Assembly: GCF_014641195.1 (NCBI RefSeq)
Contig: NZ_BMHQ01000003.1
Coordinates: 288,496 to 352,495 of the forward strand
Reading direction: 5' to 3'
Origin: Marinithermofilum abyssi
GTDB lineage: Bacteria > Bacillota > Bacilli > Thermoactinomycetales > DSM-45169
Length of the DNA stretch: 64,000 nt
Shown here: positions 8,270-16,334 of the stretch, piece after piece
How positions within the stretch are numbered: position 1 is the first letter of the stretch
Layout: each line of letters opens with the position of its first letter
Notes under the pieces: model-generated
Told to the model about the DNA's origin: nothing
Seen by the model: the letters and a program-made list of their open reading frames with translations, nothing else
Databases searched by the model: none
Translations under genes and position numbers: made by a program

Positions 8270-10024
8270 TCAGACAAGACCAGATCTCCCCTCTTTTACG
8301 CTTGGCAATGGTTGACTAAGATCTATAAACCAGTTGTTTTTCAACTCTTCTTTCTTCACTTTACCGGTTGCCGTCAACGGCAGCTCTTCGATGATTTGAA
8401 TCACCGGCACCTTGTAGCCGGCCATGTTTTCGCGACACCATTTTTCCAGATCGACTTCACTCAGTTTGCCTTTATAACCCGAAACCAATTGGACAAAAGC
8501 CACCGGTTCCTCTCCTTTTTCCGGATGGGATCGCCCGACGACACCGCAAGCTTCGATCGCCTCATGCCCGCAAATCAGAGCCTCGATTTCGGCAGGAAAG
8601 ACACTCATACCTTTCACTTTCAACATCTCCTTCTTTCGGCCCAGAAAGTGCAAGAATCCCTCCTCGTCAAGGACACCGAGATCCCCTGTGTATAGCCAGC
8701 CGTCTCTCAACGCCCGCTCCGATTCGGGTTTGTTCCAATAAAACTTAAATAGTGAAGGCGTCCGGATCGCGATTTCCCCTTCTTCTCCCAGGGGAACCAG
8801 GTCGTCAGTCTCGAAATCCACGATTTTCAATTCGGTTTCAGGCATCGGTAAGCCGCAAAAAACCGGGCGGCTTTTAAGATCCCTGTCATTTTCTTGGAGA
8901 CCGGTGGTAAACGTATCGACGGTGTGGGTCTCCGTCATGCCGTAAGCGGCTTCGCGCATGATACTGCCGGTCAGCTCCCGCCAACGGCGTCGATACTCCG
9001 GATTCAGCTTTTTAATAAAGGAACTGACGGTCGTGCTTCTGAGGGAATGCAGATTGTATTTGTCCACATCGGGATGCTCCATCAGTTCGACGAAGTTATC
9101 GACGATCCCGCAGGTAAACGTGGGACGGTAGCGATCAATCGCTTCCAGCATGGATTGAGCGTGCCAACGCGCCAGTAAAATGTGCGTGGTACCGCTGAAC
9201 ACCGGTACAATCACACCGGTGTCTTCACCCGCTATCCAGAAAATGGGCCAATAAACCAACCCCATATCATCGGGAGTGATATTCAATCCAAAGGTAGTCG
9301 TAGTCGCCGCCGTATAAATCATATCCCGTTGCGTATGGGCACAACCTTTTGGAAACCCGGTCGTTCCGCTGGTGTAGTTGAGAGCGACGACATCGTCGAG
9401 ACCGACGTCCATCCTCGGGTAACCCGAGTCTTGTTCAGCGAGGAGGGACAGCAAGTCCATCGTATCGGGACAGGGGGTTTTCGGGGACAAAAGGGATTCA
9501 TGTACCGTAAAAGCCGGCTCTTCCGGCAAATAATCGGCGAAATGGGTAGTCAAGACCACGCTCAGGTGCGTCCACTCCTTGACGGATTGAACAATAGGAA
9601 ACAACTGATCCAGTGTGACAATCACCTTTGCCTCCGTGTCGTTCAGTTCGTAAAGTAACTCCTGCGCTTTAAACATCGGATTGACAGGTACCAGAATACA
9701 GCCCAGCTTGAGGACACCGTAAAAGACGATGTGATATTGAGGACAGTTGGGGAGAAAGACCGCCACCCGGTCTCCCTTTTTCAAGCCTCTGTCGTACAAA
9801 AAAGCCGCAAACCGATCACTTAAATCATCCAACTCCTGAAAGGTCAGCTCAGCCCCGTAGTAAATAATGCACGGCTTATCGGGGTTTATCTGCGCCCATT
9901 TTCGCAAATATTCCGTCAACTGGACTTCTCCAAAGGGATAATGAGGCTCTTTCGGCAGTTCGGAAGGCCAATTTTTTTCCCACAACTGGCGGAGCTGTTT
10001 AAGGTATTGTTGTTCCTTCAACAC
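8270..10024 (-). CDS. AMP-forming acyl-CoA synthetase
   Basis: 584 residues of the ANL superfamily. The P-loop YTSGTTGFPKG is near residue 215, YGMTETHT is the A5 region, YTGDLG near 445 is A7, GRKKEMLKVKGM is the hinge, and LPLTATGKVKK near the C-terminus holds the catalytic lysine. It activates a carboxylic acid to its CoA thioester with ATP. GTG 10024 follows GAGGGGTG. It belongs to the operon starting with the SDR at 11.9 kb, whose distal transport and dehydrogenase genes have decayed, so it may still work with the SDR and MDR enzymes. Chain length or substrate class cannot be read. Confidence 0.85.
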   Translation of the reverse strand: MLKEQQYLKQLRQLWEKNWPSELPKEPHYPFGEVQLTEYLRKWAQINPDKPCIIYYGAELTFQELDDLSDRFAAFLYDRGLKKGDRVAVFLPNCPQYHIVFYGVLKLGCILVPVNPMFKAQELLYELNDTEAKVIVTLDQLFPIVQSVKEWTHLSVVLTTHFADYLPEEPAFTVHESLLSPKTPCPDTMDLLSLLAEQDSGYPRMDVGLDDVVALNYTSGTTGFPKGCAHTQRDMIYTAATTTTFGLNITPDDMGLVYWPIFWIAGEDTGVIVPVFSGTTHILLARWHAQSMLEAIDRYRPTFTCGIVDNFVELMEHPDVDKYNLHSLRSTTVSSFIKKLNPEYRRRWRELTGSIMREAAYGMTETHTVDTFTTGLQENDRDLKSRPVFCGLPMPETELKIVDFETDDLVPLGEEGEIAIRTPSLFKFYWNKPESERALRDGWLYTGDLGVLDEEGFLHFLGRKKEMLKVKGMSVFPAEIEALICGHEAIEACGVVGRSHPEKGEEPVAFVQLVSGYKGKLSEVDLEKWCRENMAGYKVPVIQIIEELPLTATGKVKKEELKNNWFIDLSQPLPSVKEGRSGLV

Positions 10025-10151
10025 ACTTCACCCCTCAGGCAAATTTGACAGACCCCGGTCCGTCCGTGGGAAGGTCCGTCAAAAGGATCGGGCGCAATCA
10101 CCCCCACTGATTGAAATGGATACCCCAACAACCCTCTCGCAAGTGACCCGT

Positions 10152-11135
10152 CTACGGTTTGACGATCAGTTTTCCCCATGTCTTTCGATCCGCCAATAGG
10201 TCCAGGGCTTGCGGCAGTTCCTCAAAAGGAAACTCCTTATATAGAACAGGGCGGATGGCACCTTGTTCGTACAAGGCCATCAGCTCGCGATGGGCTTCCA
10301 CCACCCGTTCCGGCATCAGCCGGCGGAATAATCCCCAATGAACCCCGACCACGGAATAATTCTTGACCAGCACGTGGTTCGTCGGAGCATCCGCGATGCG
10401 GCCCCCGGCGAAGCCGATGACGAGCAGCCGCCCTTCAAATGCGATACATTTTCGGGAACGATCGAAGGTATCACCACCAACCGGATCAAAAATCACATGG
10501 GCTCCGCGGCCCTCCGTGAGCTCCTTCACGATCTGTACAAAATCCTCTGCACGATAATCGATGGCCACCTCGGCACCCAGTTCTTTGCAAATATTCACTT
10601 TTTCCGGACCCCCCGCGGTGGCGATCACCCGCGCCCCGGCCGCCAATCCCAATTGAATCGCGGCAGACCCCACTCCTCCGGCCCCGGCGTGGACCAACAG
10701 CACTTGGCCGGGCTGTATTCCGGCGCATCGATGCAGAGCATAGTAAGCGGTCTGGTAGGTGATAAACATCGACGCAGCCTCATTCCAGGATAACGAGTCC
10801 GGAATGGGATAGACAGATTCCTCCGGTACAGAGACCCATTCTGCGAGACCTCCGCGCGGCAATGGCGGCGTGGCCAGCACCCGCTGCCCCGCTTTCAGAG
10901 AAACACCCTCACCAACCGCGGTAATCGTTCCGGAGATCTCCGCCCCGGGTGTAAACGGCAGCGGCGGCTTCTCCTGATACTTACCTTGGCACTGCAAGAT
11001 ATCAAAAAAATTGAGAGCAACAGCTTCAACTTTGATCAATACTTCTCCCGCACCCGGGCTTGGTTTGGACAACTCCACCAGATGTAAGGCCTTATTCGGG
11101 TCACCCAGTTCTTTCACCTGCCATGCCCGCATCAT
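10152..11135 (-). CDS. Zinc-independent MDR oxidoreductase (NADPH:quinone oxidoreductase / enoyl reductase type)
   Basis: 327 residues. It has the GroES-like N-terminal domain (GAGEVLIKVEAVALNFFDIL), no structural-zinc cysteine cluster, and the nucleotide site VHAGAGGVGSAAIQLG near residues 147-162. These features place it with quinone oxidoreductase-like and acryloyl/crotonyl-CoA reductase-like MDR enzymes. It reduces an activated C=C bond or a quinone using NADPH. It is 17 bases upstream of the SDR stop in the same operon, which suggests action on the same acyl-CoA intermediate. ATG ATG at 11135 follows GGGGGA. Confidence 0.85.
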   Translation of the reverse strand: MMRAWQVKELGDPNKALHLVELSKPSPGAGEVLIKVEAVALNFFDILQCQGKYQEKPPLPFTPGAEISGTITAVGEGVSLKAGQRVLATPPLPRGGLAEWVSVPEESVYPIPDSLSWNEAASMFITYQTAYYALHRCAGIQPGQVLLVHAGAGGVGSAAIQLGLAAGARVIATAGGPEKVNICKELGAEVAIDYRAEDFVQIVKELTEGRGAHVIFDPVGGDTFDRSRKCIAFEGRLLVIGFAGGRIADAPTNHVLVKNYSVVGVHWGLFRRLMPERVVEAHRELMALYEQGAIRPVLYKEFPFEELPQALDLLADRKTWGKLIVKP

Positions 11136-11152
11136 ATTTCCCCCTTTACTTT

Positions 11153-11908
11153 TTAACGCTTGAATGAAGACGCTCCGTCATCCACGCAAAAAACATGGCC
11201 GTTCAAAAAAGAAGCTTCGTCGCTGGCCAGAAAGGCCGCCACATTGGCCACTTCCTCCGGTGTACCCGCCTTGCCTCTCATCTGCGCCCGTTCAATCTTG
11301 TGCCAAAGATCCGGATTATTTCTCAACCCACTTACAATGCCGGTTTCGATCAGACCGGGTGCAATCCCGACCACCCGGATGTTAAAGCGGGCCAAATCAA
11401 GGGCAGCTGATTTTGTCATCATGATCACCGCCCCTTTGCTGGCGTGGTAGGGAAAATGTTTGCGATCGGCAATCAATCCATAGATGGAGGCTGTGTTGAT
11501 GATTACGCCTCCGTTCTCTTTCATCGCGTTTCCCGCGGTCTTTATCCCGTAAAATACCCCATGTTGATTCACCGCCACCGTCCGGTGATATTCTTCAACC
11601 GGCATCTCATGGACAGAATATCGTTCACCTACGACACCTGCATTGTTGAACATGATATCCAATTTCCCGTAAAGTTCCAGTGTCTGCTGGACAAGCGATT
11701 CAACGCTTTCATAGGAGGAGGTGTCAACGACGATGTAATCAGCTTCCCCTCCCTGTTTTTTAATAGCGGTGGCTGTATCTGCTCCCGATTCGGGATTGAC
11801 ATCCGCAACCACCACCCTTGCCCCTTCACGGGCAAATTTTTGCGCAGCCGCACGGCCAATCCCGCTTCCGCCCCCGGTTACAATCGCCACTTTGTTCGCC
11901 AACCTCAT
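11153..11908 (-). CDS. Short-chain dehydrogenase/reductase (first gene of its operon)
   Basis: 251 residues of a classical SDR: TGGGSGIGRAAA glycine motif at residues 11-22, NNAG near 86, and the catalytic YHASK near 150 with an upstream serine. It ends CVDDGASSFKR, a tail shared with the decayed SDR at 27.2-27.7 kb, so the two are paralogues. It probably interconverts a hydroxyacyl and an oxoacyl group with NAD(P)H. ATG 11908 is chosen; GGGGG lies 6 bases before it, and ATGs at 11914 and 11926 are alternatives. Expression likely comes from the promoter at 12085-12113, controlled by the 18-bp palindrome. Confidence 0.85.
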   Translation of the reverse strand: MRLANKVAIVTGGGSGIGRAAAQKFAREGARVVVADVNPESGADTATAIKKQGGEADYIVVDTSSYESVESLVQQTLELYGKLDIMFNNAGVVGERYSVHEMPVEEYHRTVAVNQHGVFYGIKTAGNAMKENGGVIINTASIYGLIADRKHFPYHASKGAVIMMTKSAALDLARFNIRVVGIAPGLIETGIVSGLRNNPDLWHKIERAQMRGKAGTPEEVANVAAFLASDEASFLNGHVFCVDDGASSFKR

Positions 11909-12057
11909 CTCCATCCCCCGTTTCATTCATCCCAAAAATCCAATCACTTCGACATCAGTCCGCTCCTCCTACTGCATGGAGACTGTTCTGCTAATTCCCG
12001 TGCGGGGAAGTTACGTCCCATCGGAGTATCCTTCGGAACATGGCTCATCGGTTTTAC

Positions 12058-12075
12058 ATACCAACCGGTTAGTAT
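12058..12075. promoter_or_regulatory. 18-bp palindromic operator, copy 1
   Basis: ATACCAACCGGTTAGTAT, an almost perfect palindrome, lies 9 bases downstream of the -10 box of the SDR/MDR/ligase operon. The same element occurs at 15134-15151 and 21719-21736 in the same place relative to the promoter. The TetR gene between copies 1 and 2 is the obvious candidate binder, but this is inference. Confidence 0.65.
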
Positions 12076-12084
12076 CTATTTCTT

Positions 12085-12113
12085 ATTATATTTCAATTTA
12101 TAAGTATATTCAA
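12085..12113 (-). promoter_or_regulatory. SigA promoter of the SDR/MDR/acyl-CoA ligase operon
   Basis: On the minus strand TTGAAT (12108-12113), 17 bases, then a perfect TATAAT (12085-12090). The palindromic operator follows at the expected transcription start. Confidence 0.65.
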
Positions 12114-12198
12114 ACTATTTTTGCCCACTGGTCGAAATGAAAACAAGGGTTGCGATTAACAGGCTGACACACTGTAATCCGGAGGAAAAAGTAGAAGT

Positions 12199-12233
12199 CA
12201 TGTTAAAGCCGGGTGATGCCCGGCTTTAACATG
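12199..12233 (-). terminator. Stem-loop after the TetR gene
   Basis: A perfect 15-bp stem (12199-12213 with 12219-12233, CATGTTAAAGCCGGG) and a 5-base loop lies 14 bases past the TetR stop. It lacks a clear U-tract, so it may act as an RNA stabiliser or a weak bidirectional terminator. Confidence 0.55.
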
Positions 12234-12246
12234 ATCCCCATCTGCA

Positions 12247-12816
12247 TTAACTCGAAATTCCATTCAATAGGGTCTCCATATACGTCTTAACCAGTTCTTC
12301 ATCGGTGACGGGACCGTTTGGATCGAACCAATTGTAACTCCAATTGCACATTCCTAGAATGGCAAAGGTGACGAGGTCCGCCCGTAAATCCTTCCGAAAT
12401 TCGCCGCTTTCAATCCCCGATTCGATGATCTTTTGCATGTTCAGCCGAAACATCTTTCTCTTTTGCTTCACCATCGAAACGCTCTCCGGTTTCAGGTGCA
12501 TCATCTCCCTATGAAAAACTCTTGCGGGGCGGCCGGTTACTTTGATTTGCGTAATCAACAGTTTAACGGTTTCAAATAATTTGGTTTTATAATTCATATC
12601 CGAATTTCCGATAATCTGTTCCTGGAGTTTTAAGAGATCATCGATATACGTCAAATGAATGTCCTTTAACAATTGTTCTTTTGAATCAAAGTAATAGTAA
12701 AAAGTCCCTTTTGTGACACCCAGCGCTTCCACTATATCCTGAATCGATGTTTCGCTGAACCCTTTCATTTCAAATAATTGAATACTCTGTTCCACAATCT
12801 TCTTTTTCACATTCAC
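12247..12816 (-). CDS. TetR/AcrR family transcriptional regulator
   Basis: 189 residues. The N-terminal helix-turn-helix is clear (FSETSIQDIVEALGVTKGTF, then YYYFDSKEQLL). The ligand-binding half contains ARVFHREMMHL and resembles the C-terminal domain of FadR/LiuR-like TetR repressors of fatty-acyl and branched-chain acyl-CoA catabolism, which bind acyl-CoA effectors. GTG 12816 follows AAGGGG by 8 bases; the ORF extends further upstream without a better start. It sits among three operons that share a palindromic operator, so it is the likely repressor of this regulon. Whether it controls itself is unclear, since its own upstream region has a different imperfect repeat at 12884-12902. Confidence 0.85.
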   Translation of the reverse strand: MNVKKKIVEQSIQLFEMKGFSETSIQDIVEALGVTKGTFYYYFDSKEQLLKDIHLTYIDDLLKLQEQIIGNSDMNYKTKLFETVKLLITQIKVTGRPARVFHREMMHLKPESVSMVKQKRKMFRLNMQKIIESGIESGEFRKDLRADLVTFAILGMCNWSYNWFDPNGPVTDEELVKTYMETLLNGISS

Positions 12817-12906
12817 CCAACATACCCCTTCCTCCTCAAAACAGCCCATCCACCTGATACTGATTCAGAATAATAAACAGTACAGATCCAGTCATCTGGA
12901 CTAATT

Positions 12907-12912
12907 ATTATA
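12907..12912 (-). promoter_or_regulatory. Candidate -10 box of the TetR gene
   Basis: TATAAT on the minus strand, 91 bases before the GTG start. The -35 region is poor. An imperfect inverted repeat (AGTCCAG...CTGGATCT) at 12884-12902 lies just downstream and could be an autoregulatory site. Confidence 0.3.
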
Positions 12913-12981
12913 TAGAAATTCGTTGGGAAAAAAATTCGCATGGACATCAATCCCTGTAAAAGAGAAAATCACCAAAAAGTG

Positions 12982-13015
12982 AGAGACATCGTTTTCTTTT
13001 TGAAACGATGTCTCT
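12982..13015 (-). terminator. Terminator after the enoyl-CoA hydratase gene
   Basis: A perfect 13-bp stem (AGAGACATCGTTT at 12982-12994 with 13003-13015) and 8-base loop, followed on the minus strand by a T-rich stretch (ACTTTTTGG). It ends the hydratase/dehydrogenase operon. Confidence 0.7.
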
Positions 13016-13067
13016 AATGACATATTCCCATGTCATATTGTAACGTCGCCCGCCGAGGTTTCCTCCC

Positions 13068-13847
13068 TCAACGGTGTTTAAATCGGGGGGCACGTTTTTC
13101 GATGAACGCCTGAACCCCTTCCTTAGCGTCTTCTGTTTGGAACACTTCCGTAAACAGATCCGCTTCCCGGTCGATCCCCTCTTTCAAGCCTCGTTCGGCT
13201 CCTTCATCGACCGCCCGCTTGATCCGAGACAGGGCCGGCAGGGAGTAGCCAGCTATTTTTTTGGCGAGCTTGCGTGCCGCCTCCATCCCTTCGCCGCTGG
13301 GAAGCACTTGGTTGACTAATCCGATGCGTTCCGCTTCTTCCGCGGATATCGGTTCTCCCGTATACATCAGTTCTTTGGCTTTGGCTTCGCCGATCAACCG
13401 CGGCAGGCGCTGCGTCCCCCCACCGCCCGGAAAAATTCCCAGTTTGATTTCCGGCAGCCCGATCTGTGCATGGGCTTCGGCCACCCGCAGGTCGCAGGTA
13501 AGGGCCAGTTCACACCCTCCACCGAAGGTGATCCCGTTCAGGACGGCGATCGTCGGCTTGGGCAAAAAATCGATTTGATTCTGAACATGGTGAGACCTCA
13601 TCACGACTTCTTTTTTGTTTTCGCTTTCGATCAATTGCGGAAATTCTTTGATGTCGGCACCGGCCATAAAGGCCCGGTTGCCCGCGCCAGTCAGGATGAC
13701 GACAACCGCTTCCGGATCTTCGGCAATTATTGAAAAGATCTCTCCCAATTCACTCACAACCTGACTGCTCAACACGTTCATTGGAGGATTGTCGATCGTA
13801 ACGACGACGATCCCCTCCTCCTTTTCAAAACGGACGAATTCGCCCAT
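13068..13847 (-). CDS. Enoyl-CoA hydratase/isomerase family protein
   Basis: 259 residues of the crotonase family. The oxyanion-hole segments AFMAGADIKEFP (about 58-69) and FGGGCELALTCDLR (about 97-110) are intact, and LPEIKLGIFPGGGGTQRL carries a catalytic-type Glu. It hydrates trans-2-enoyl-CoA to 3-hydroxyacyl-CoA. Its ATG at 13847 overlaps the stop of the 3-hydroxyacyl-CoA dehydrogenase gene as TGATG, so the two are translationally coupled. Together with the broken thiolase upstream this was a short beta-oxidation operon. Confidence 0.9.
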   Translation of the reverse strand: MGEFVRFEKEEGIVVVTIDNPPMNVLSSQVVSELGEIFSIIAEDPEAVVVILTGAGNRAFMAGADIKEFPQLIESENKKEVVMRSHHVQNQIDFLPKPTIAVLNGITFGGGCELALTCDLRVAEAHAQIGLPEIKLGIFPGGGGTQRLPRLIGEAKAKELMYTGEPISAEEAERIGLVNQVLPSGEGMEAARKLAKKIAGYSLPALSRIKRAVDEGAERGLKEGIDREADLFTEVFQTEDAKEGVQAFIEKRAPRFKHR

Positions 13848-14737
13848 CACACCCGCTCCTTTTCCCGCTCGTCGGTATAGTCGTACCAGCCTTTTCCCGT
13901 CTTCCGACCGAGGTGTCCGGCTTTCACTTTTTCCTCGACACACGCCGGCGGTTTATCGGCGGGGTCCCCGGTCTCCGCGTAACGCTGCTGCTGTACGTAA
14001 TACCCGACATCGATCCCGGAGAGGTCCATGATCTGAAACGGACCCATCGGATGGTTCAGCGCCTTCCTGCAAACCGTGTCGATATCTTTAAAATCCGCGA
14101 TTCCCTGTTCATAGAGCTTGACCGCTTCCGCGGTCAGAGCCCCCAGGATCCGGTTGGCCACAAACCCCGAAATCTCCTTGCGTAGCAATATGCCGGTACG
14201 GTTGATTTTCTTGCATAAATCCAGGGCCACCTGGGCCGTCTCTTCGGAGGTCTGTTCGCTCATTACCACTTCGACGCAATCCATGACGAGGGCGGGATAG
14301 AAGAAATGCATGTTGCAAACCTTTTCCGGACGCTGGGTGGTATCGGCGATCAGTGAATTGACAATGGTGGAGCTGTTCGTCGCCAGGATGGCGTGACGGG
14401 GAGCGATTTCGTCCAGACGGGCAAAAACCTCCCGCTTGACCTCCAGCTTTTCCACAACGGCTTCAATCACGAAGTCGGCATCCGATGCGGCTTCCTCCAA
14501 ACGGGTGGTGAAGGTTAATCGGTTAAAGGCTTTACCTTTGGCTTCAGCAGATAACTTTCCTTTGGAAACCCATCGATCCATCAGCTTTTCCAGTGTAGAT
14601 TTTGCTCTTTGGAGAGATTCCTCATCGATGTCCTGTACCGTTGTGTTGTACCCTCCCAAAGCGCACAACATGGCAATTTGATGTCCCATGGAACCGCTGC
14701 CGACCACACAGATGTTTTTTACATCGTCGATATGCAT
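13847..14737 (-). CDS. 3-hydroxyacyl-CoA (3-hydroxybutyryl-CoA) dehydrogenase
   Basis: 296 residues, the usual size for the monofunctional short-chain enzyme. The NAD-binding GSGSMGHQIA motif is at residues 13-22; the HFFYPALVMDCVEVV segment holds the catalytic-region histidine near residue 144; the C-terminal domain begins at GFVANRIL. It oxidises (S)-3-hydroxyacyl-CoA to 3-oxoacyl-CoA with NAD+. It is flanked by a hydratase and a shredded thiolase, forming the last steps of beta-oxidation. With the thiolase dead, a thiolase elsewhere would be needed. Confidence 0.9.
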   Translation of the reverse strand: MHIDDVKNICVVGSGSMGHQIAMLCALGGYNTTVQDIDEESLQRAKSTLEKLMDRWVSKGKLSAEAKGKAFNRLTFTTRLEEAASDADFVIEAVVEKLEVKREVFARLDEIAPRHAILATNSSTIVNSLIADTTQRPEKVCNMHFFYPALVMDCVEVVMSEQTSEETAQVALDLCKKINRTGILLRKEISGFVANRILGALTAEAVKLYEQGIADFKDIDTVCRKALNHPMGPFQIMDLSGIDVGYYVQQQRYAETGDPADKPPACVEEKVKAGHLGRKTGKGWYDYTDEREKERV

Positions 14738-14773
14738 AATGAATCCATCCTTCCGTCATGATTGGTTTGTCTC

Positions 14774-15051
14774 TCATTCCCGTTCCAAAATCGTCGCGAT
14801 CCCCTGGCCGCCCCTGATACAGGCCGTCAGCAAAGCATAGCGGGCCTAGATCCGCTTCAATTCGTATACCGCTTTGGTTCTTCGCAGCTGATCCCATATT
14901 TCTCCGCTAGATTTTCCGCGTTGATCCCCGACCCGCACTGCCGGTCCACCGTCAGTCGGGAATCTCCAAAGACAAGCCCGTCTTGAGAGCCGATAGACGA
15001 GCGATATTCCCTCCGCCGCTGAGAACATTCCAGGATGACATCATCGATCAT
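14774..15051 (-). pseudogene. Thiolase (acetyl-CoA acyltransferase) relic with internal deletions
   Basis: Three pieces of one ~390-residue thiolase remain in order. At the 5' side is IDDVILECSQ with a distal GLVFGDS-like remnant and TVDRQCGSGINA, the active-site region, with Cys kept. It then jumps to ENLAEKYGISCEEPKRY, normally ~90 residues further on. The last piece, TACIRGGQGIATILERE, is the true C-terminus with stop at 14774-14776. Roughly three quarters of the gene is missing. The start region lies just behind operator copy 2, so the promoter is intact and now reads through to the dehydrogenase and hydratase genes. Confidence 0.8.
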
Positions 15052-15133
15052 TTCCGGCTTCAGGTTGGAACGTCGATCACTTCGGCGGCATAATAGAGGG
15101 GAGAAAGACGGGTTTATGCGTCCATTTCAAAAA

Positions 15134-15151
15134 ATACTAACCGGTTGGTAT
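15134..15151. promoter_or_regulatory. 18-bp palindromic operator, copy 2
   Basis: ATACTAACCGGTTGGTAT, downstream of the promoter at 15157-15185 that faces the thiolase relic/dehydrogenase/hydratase operon. It is the reverse-complement form of copies 1 and 3. Confidence 0.65.
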
Positions 15152-15156
15152 TTTCA

Positions 15157-15185
15157 TTTTTACCACTATATGTCAAACTATTCAA
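15157..15185 (-). promoter_or_regulatory. SigA promoter of the beta-oxidation operon
   Basis: On the minus strand TTGAAT (15180-15185), 17 bases, then TAAAAA (15157-15162). The -35 sequence and spacing equal those of the other two operator-linked promoters. Confidence 0.55.
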
Positions 15186-15270
15186 ACGGACCTATGGTTA
15201 TCGGCGCCAAACTAATCCCTTTTTTGTAAACCAGGCGGGGGAAGGTCCCGCCTGTAAATCCGACACGATC

Positions 15271-16047
15271 TCACCAAGCCGTCGCTCCGCCGTCCACCAC
15301 CACGACTTGCCCCGTCATGTAGGCGGCGGCAGGGGAAGCCAGGAACACGGCGATTCCCTTGATATCATCCGGCTGCCCAAACCGAGCCATTGGAATGTGG
15401 GAGAGCATCTTTTCCCCAAACTTCTCCAGGAGCGGCCGCGACATTTTGCTGGGAAACCAGCCGGGAGCGATAGCGTTCACTTGGATCCCGTAGCGGGCCC
15501 AGCTGGTTGCCAGATCCTTGGTCATGGTGATGACGGCCCCCTTGCTGGAATTGTAGCCGACGGTTTGCATGTATTCGGGGTGGCCGCCGACCAACCCGGC
15601 AACGGAGGCGATATTGATGATCCTTCCTCCCTTTCCCCGGGCGATCATTCGTTTCCCCGCCGCCTGAGACATCAAAAAGACCCCTTTTACGTTGACATCC
15701 ATCACCCGCTCGAACTTGTCAACGGGCATTTCCTCCGGCGGCGCTCCCCAGGTGGCCCCGCTGTTGTTGACAACGATGTCCACGCTGCCGAAGCTCTCCT
15801 CCGTTGTCGCCACCACCCGCTCCACGTCTTCGGGACGGGTGACATCGCAGGCGAGGGCGAGGGCTTCTCCCCCTTTGGCTTCGATCCCATCTTTCACCTG
15901 CTCGCAAGCCTCCAATTTCCGGGAACACAAAACCACCTTCGCCCCGGCCTCCGCCAGGGCTTCCGCCATATACTGACCCAACCCTCTCCCCCCTCCGGTG
16001 ACAATGGCCGTTTTTCCGTCCAGACGAAACAAATCCTGAATGTTCAA
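15271..16047 (-). CDS. Short-chain dehydrogenase/reductase (last gene of the lva-like operon)
   Basis: 258 residues. The classical SDR motifs are TGGGRGLGQYMA (residues 17-28), NNSGATWG near 94, a serine in IINIASVAG, and the catalytic YNSSK near residue 165. The C-terminus is MTGQVVVVDGGATAW. It likely oxidises or reduces a hydroxy/oxoacyl-CoA in the pathway encoded upstream; in the P. putida lva pathway an SDR (LvaD) reduces the 4-oxo group of levulinyl-CoA. TTG 16047 is favoured, with AGGATGG 5 bases upstream, over ATG 16056, which directly abuts the Shine-Dalgarno. Confidence 0.85.
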   Translation of the reverse strand: MNIQDLFRLDGKTAIVTGGGRGLGQYMAEALAEAGAKVVLCSRKLEACEQVKDGIEAKGGEALALACDVTRPEDVERVVATTEESFGSVDIVVNNSGATWGAPPEEMPVDKFERVMDVNVKGVFLMSQAAGKRMIARGKGGRIINIASVAGLVGGHPEYMQTVGYNSSKGAVITMTKDLATSWARYGIQVNAIAPGWFPSKMSRPLLEKFGEKMLSHIPMARFGQPDDIKGIAVFLASPAAAYMTGQVVVVDGGATAW

Positions 16048-16105
16048 TGAAACCATCCTTTCAGGGTTCGTTATCTTTCTCCCTCCAAAAAGAACAAGGA
16101 CTCTA

Positions 16106-16301
16106 CTACTGAACTCCGCCCTCTTCCCCGAAAGACAACACAGCGTACCTCATCGCCTTCCGTAGCCCGGTTAACCGCCTCATATACTTCCTCATGTATC
16201 TGCTCGTTGAAGGCGTTCACCGATTCGGCCGGTTCAAGGGGATCGTGGCTTTTCCTTCCCGTTGTTCACAACAGATCGTTTCTAACATCCTCATCCCCCA
16301 T
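16106..16301 (-). pseudogene. Enoyl-CoA hydratase relic (N-terminal part)
   Basis: A minus-strand frame reads PLEPAESVNAFNEQIHEEVY and then EAVNRATEGDEVRCVVFRGR, the conserved N-terminal block of crotonase-family proteins (usually NRPE-LNAFN ... RCVVLTGAGRAFSAG). It has an in-frame stop upstream and breaks off before the first oxyanion-hole motif. The rest of the gene is gone. The relic lies between the APH-type kinase and SDR genes, so this operon once carried its own hydratase. Confidence 0.7.
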
Positions 16302-16334
16302 GTTTCCGTCTGCATCCTATCTTAAGCCCGATCC

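Noticed and set aside
12884..12902. Imperfect inverted repeat upstream of the TetR gene as a confirmed autoregulatory operator
   Set aside because: The arms need a one-base bulge and do not resemble the 18-bp palindrome; noted only with the -10 box.
15145..16050. Long plus-strand ORF (301 codons) opposite the SDR gene
   Set aside because: Exact antisense of a well-conserved SDR with all motifs; the plus-strand product has no recognisable domain.
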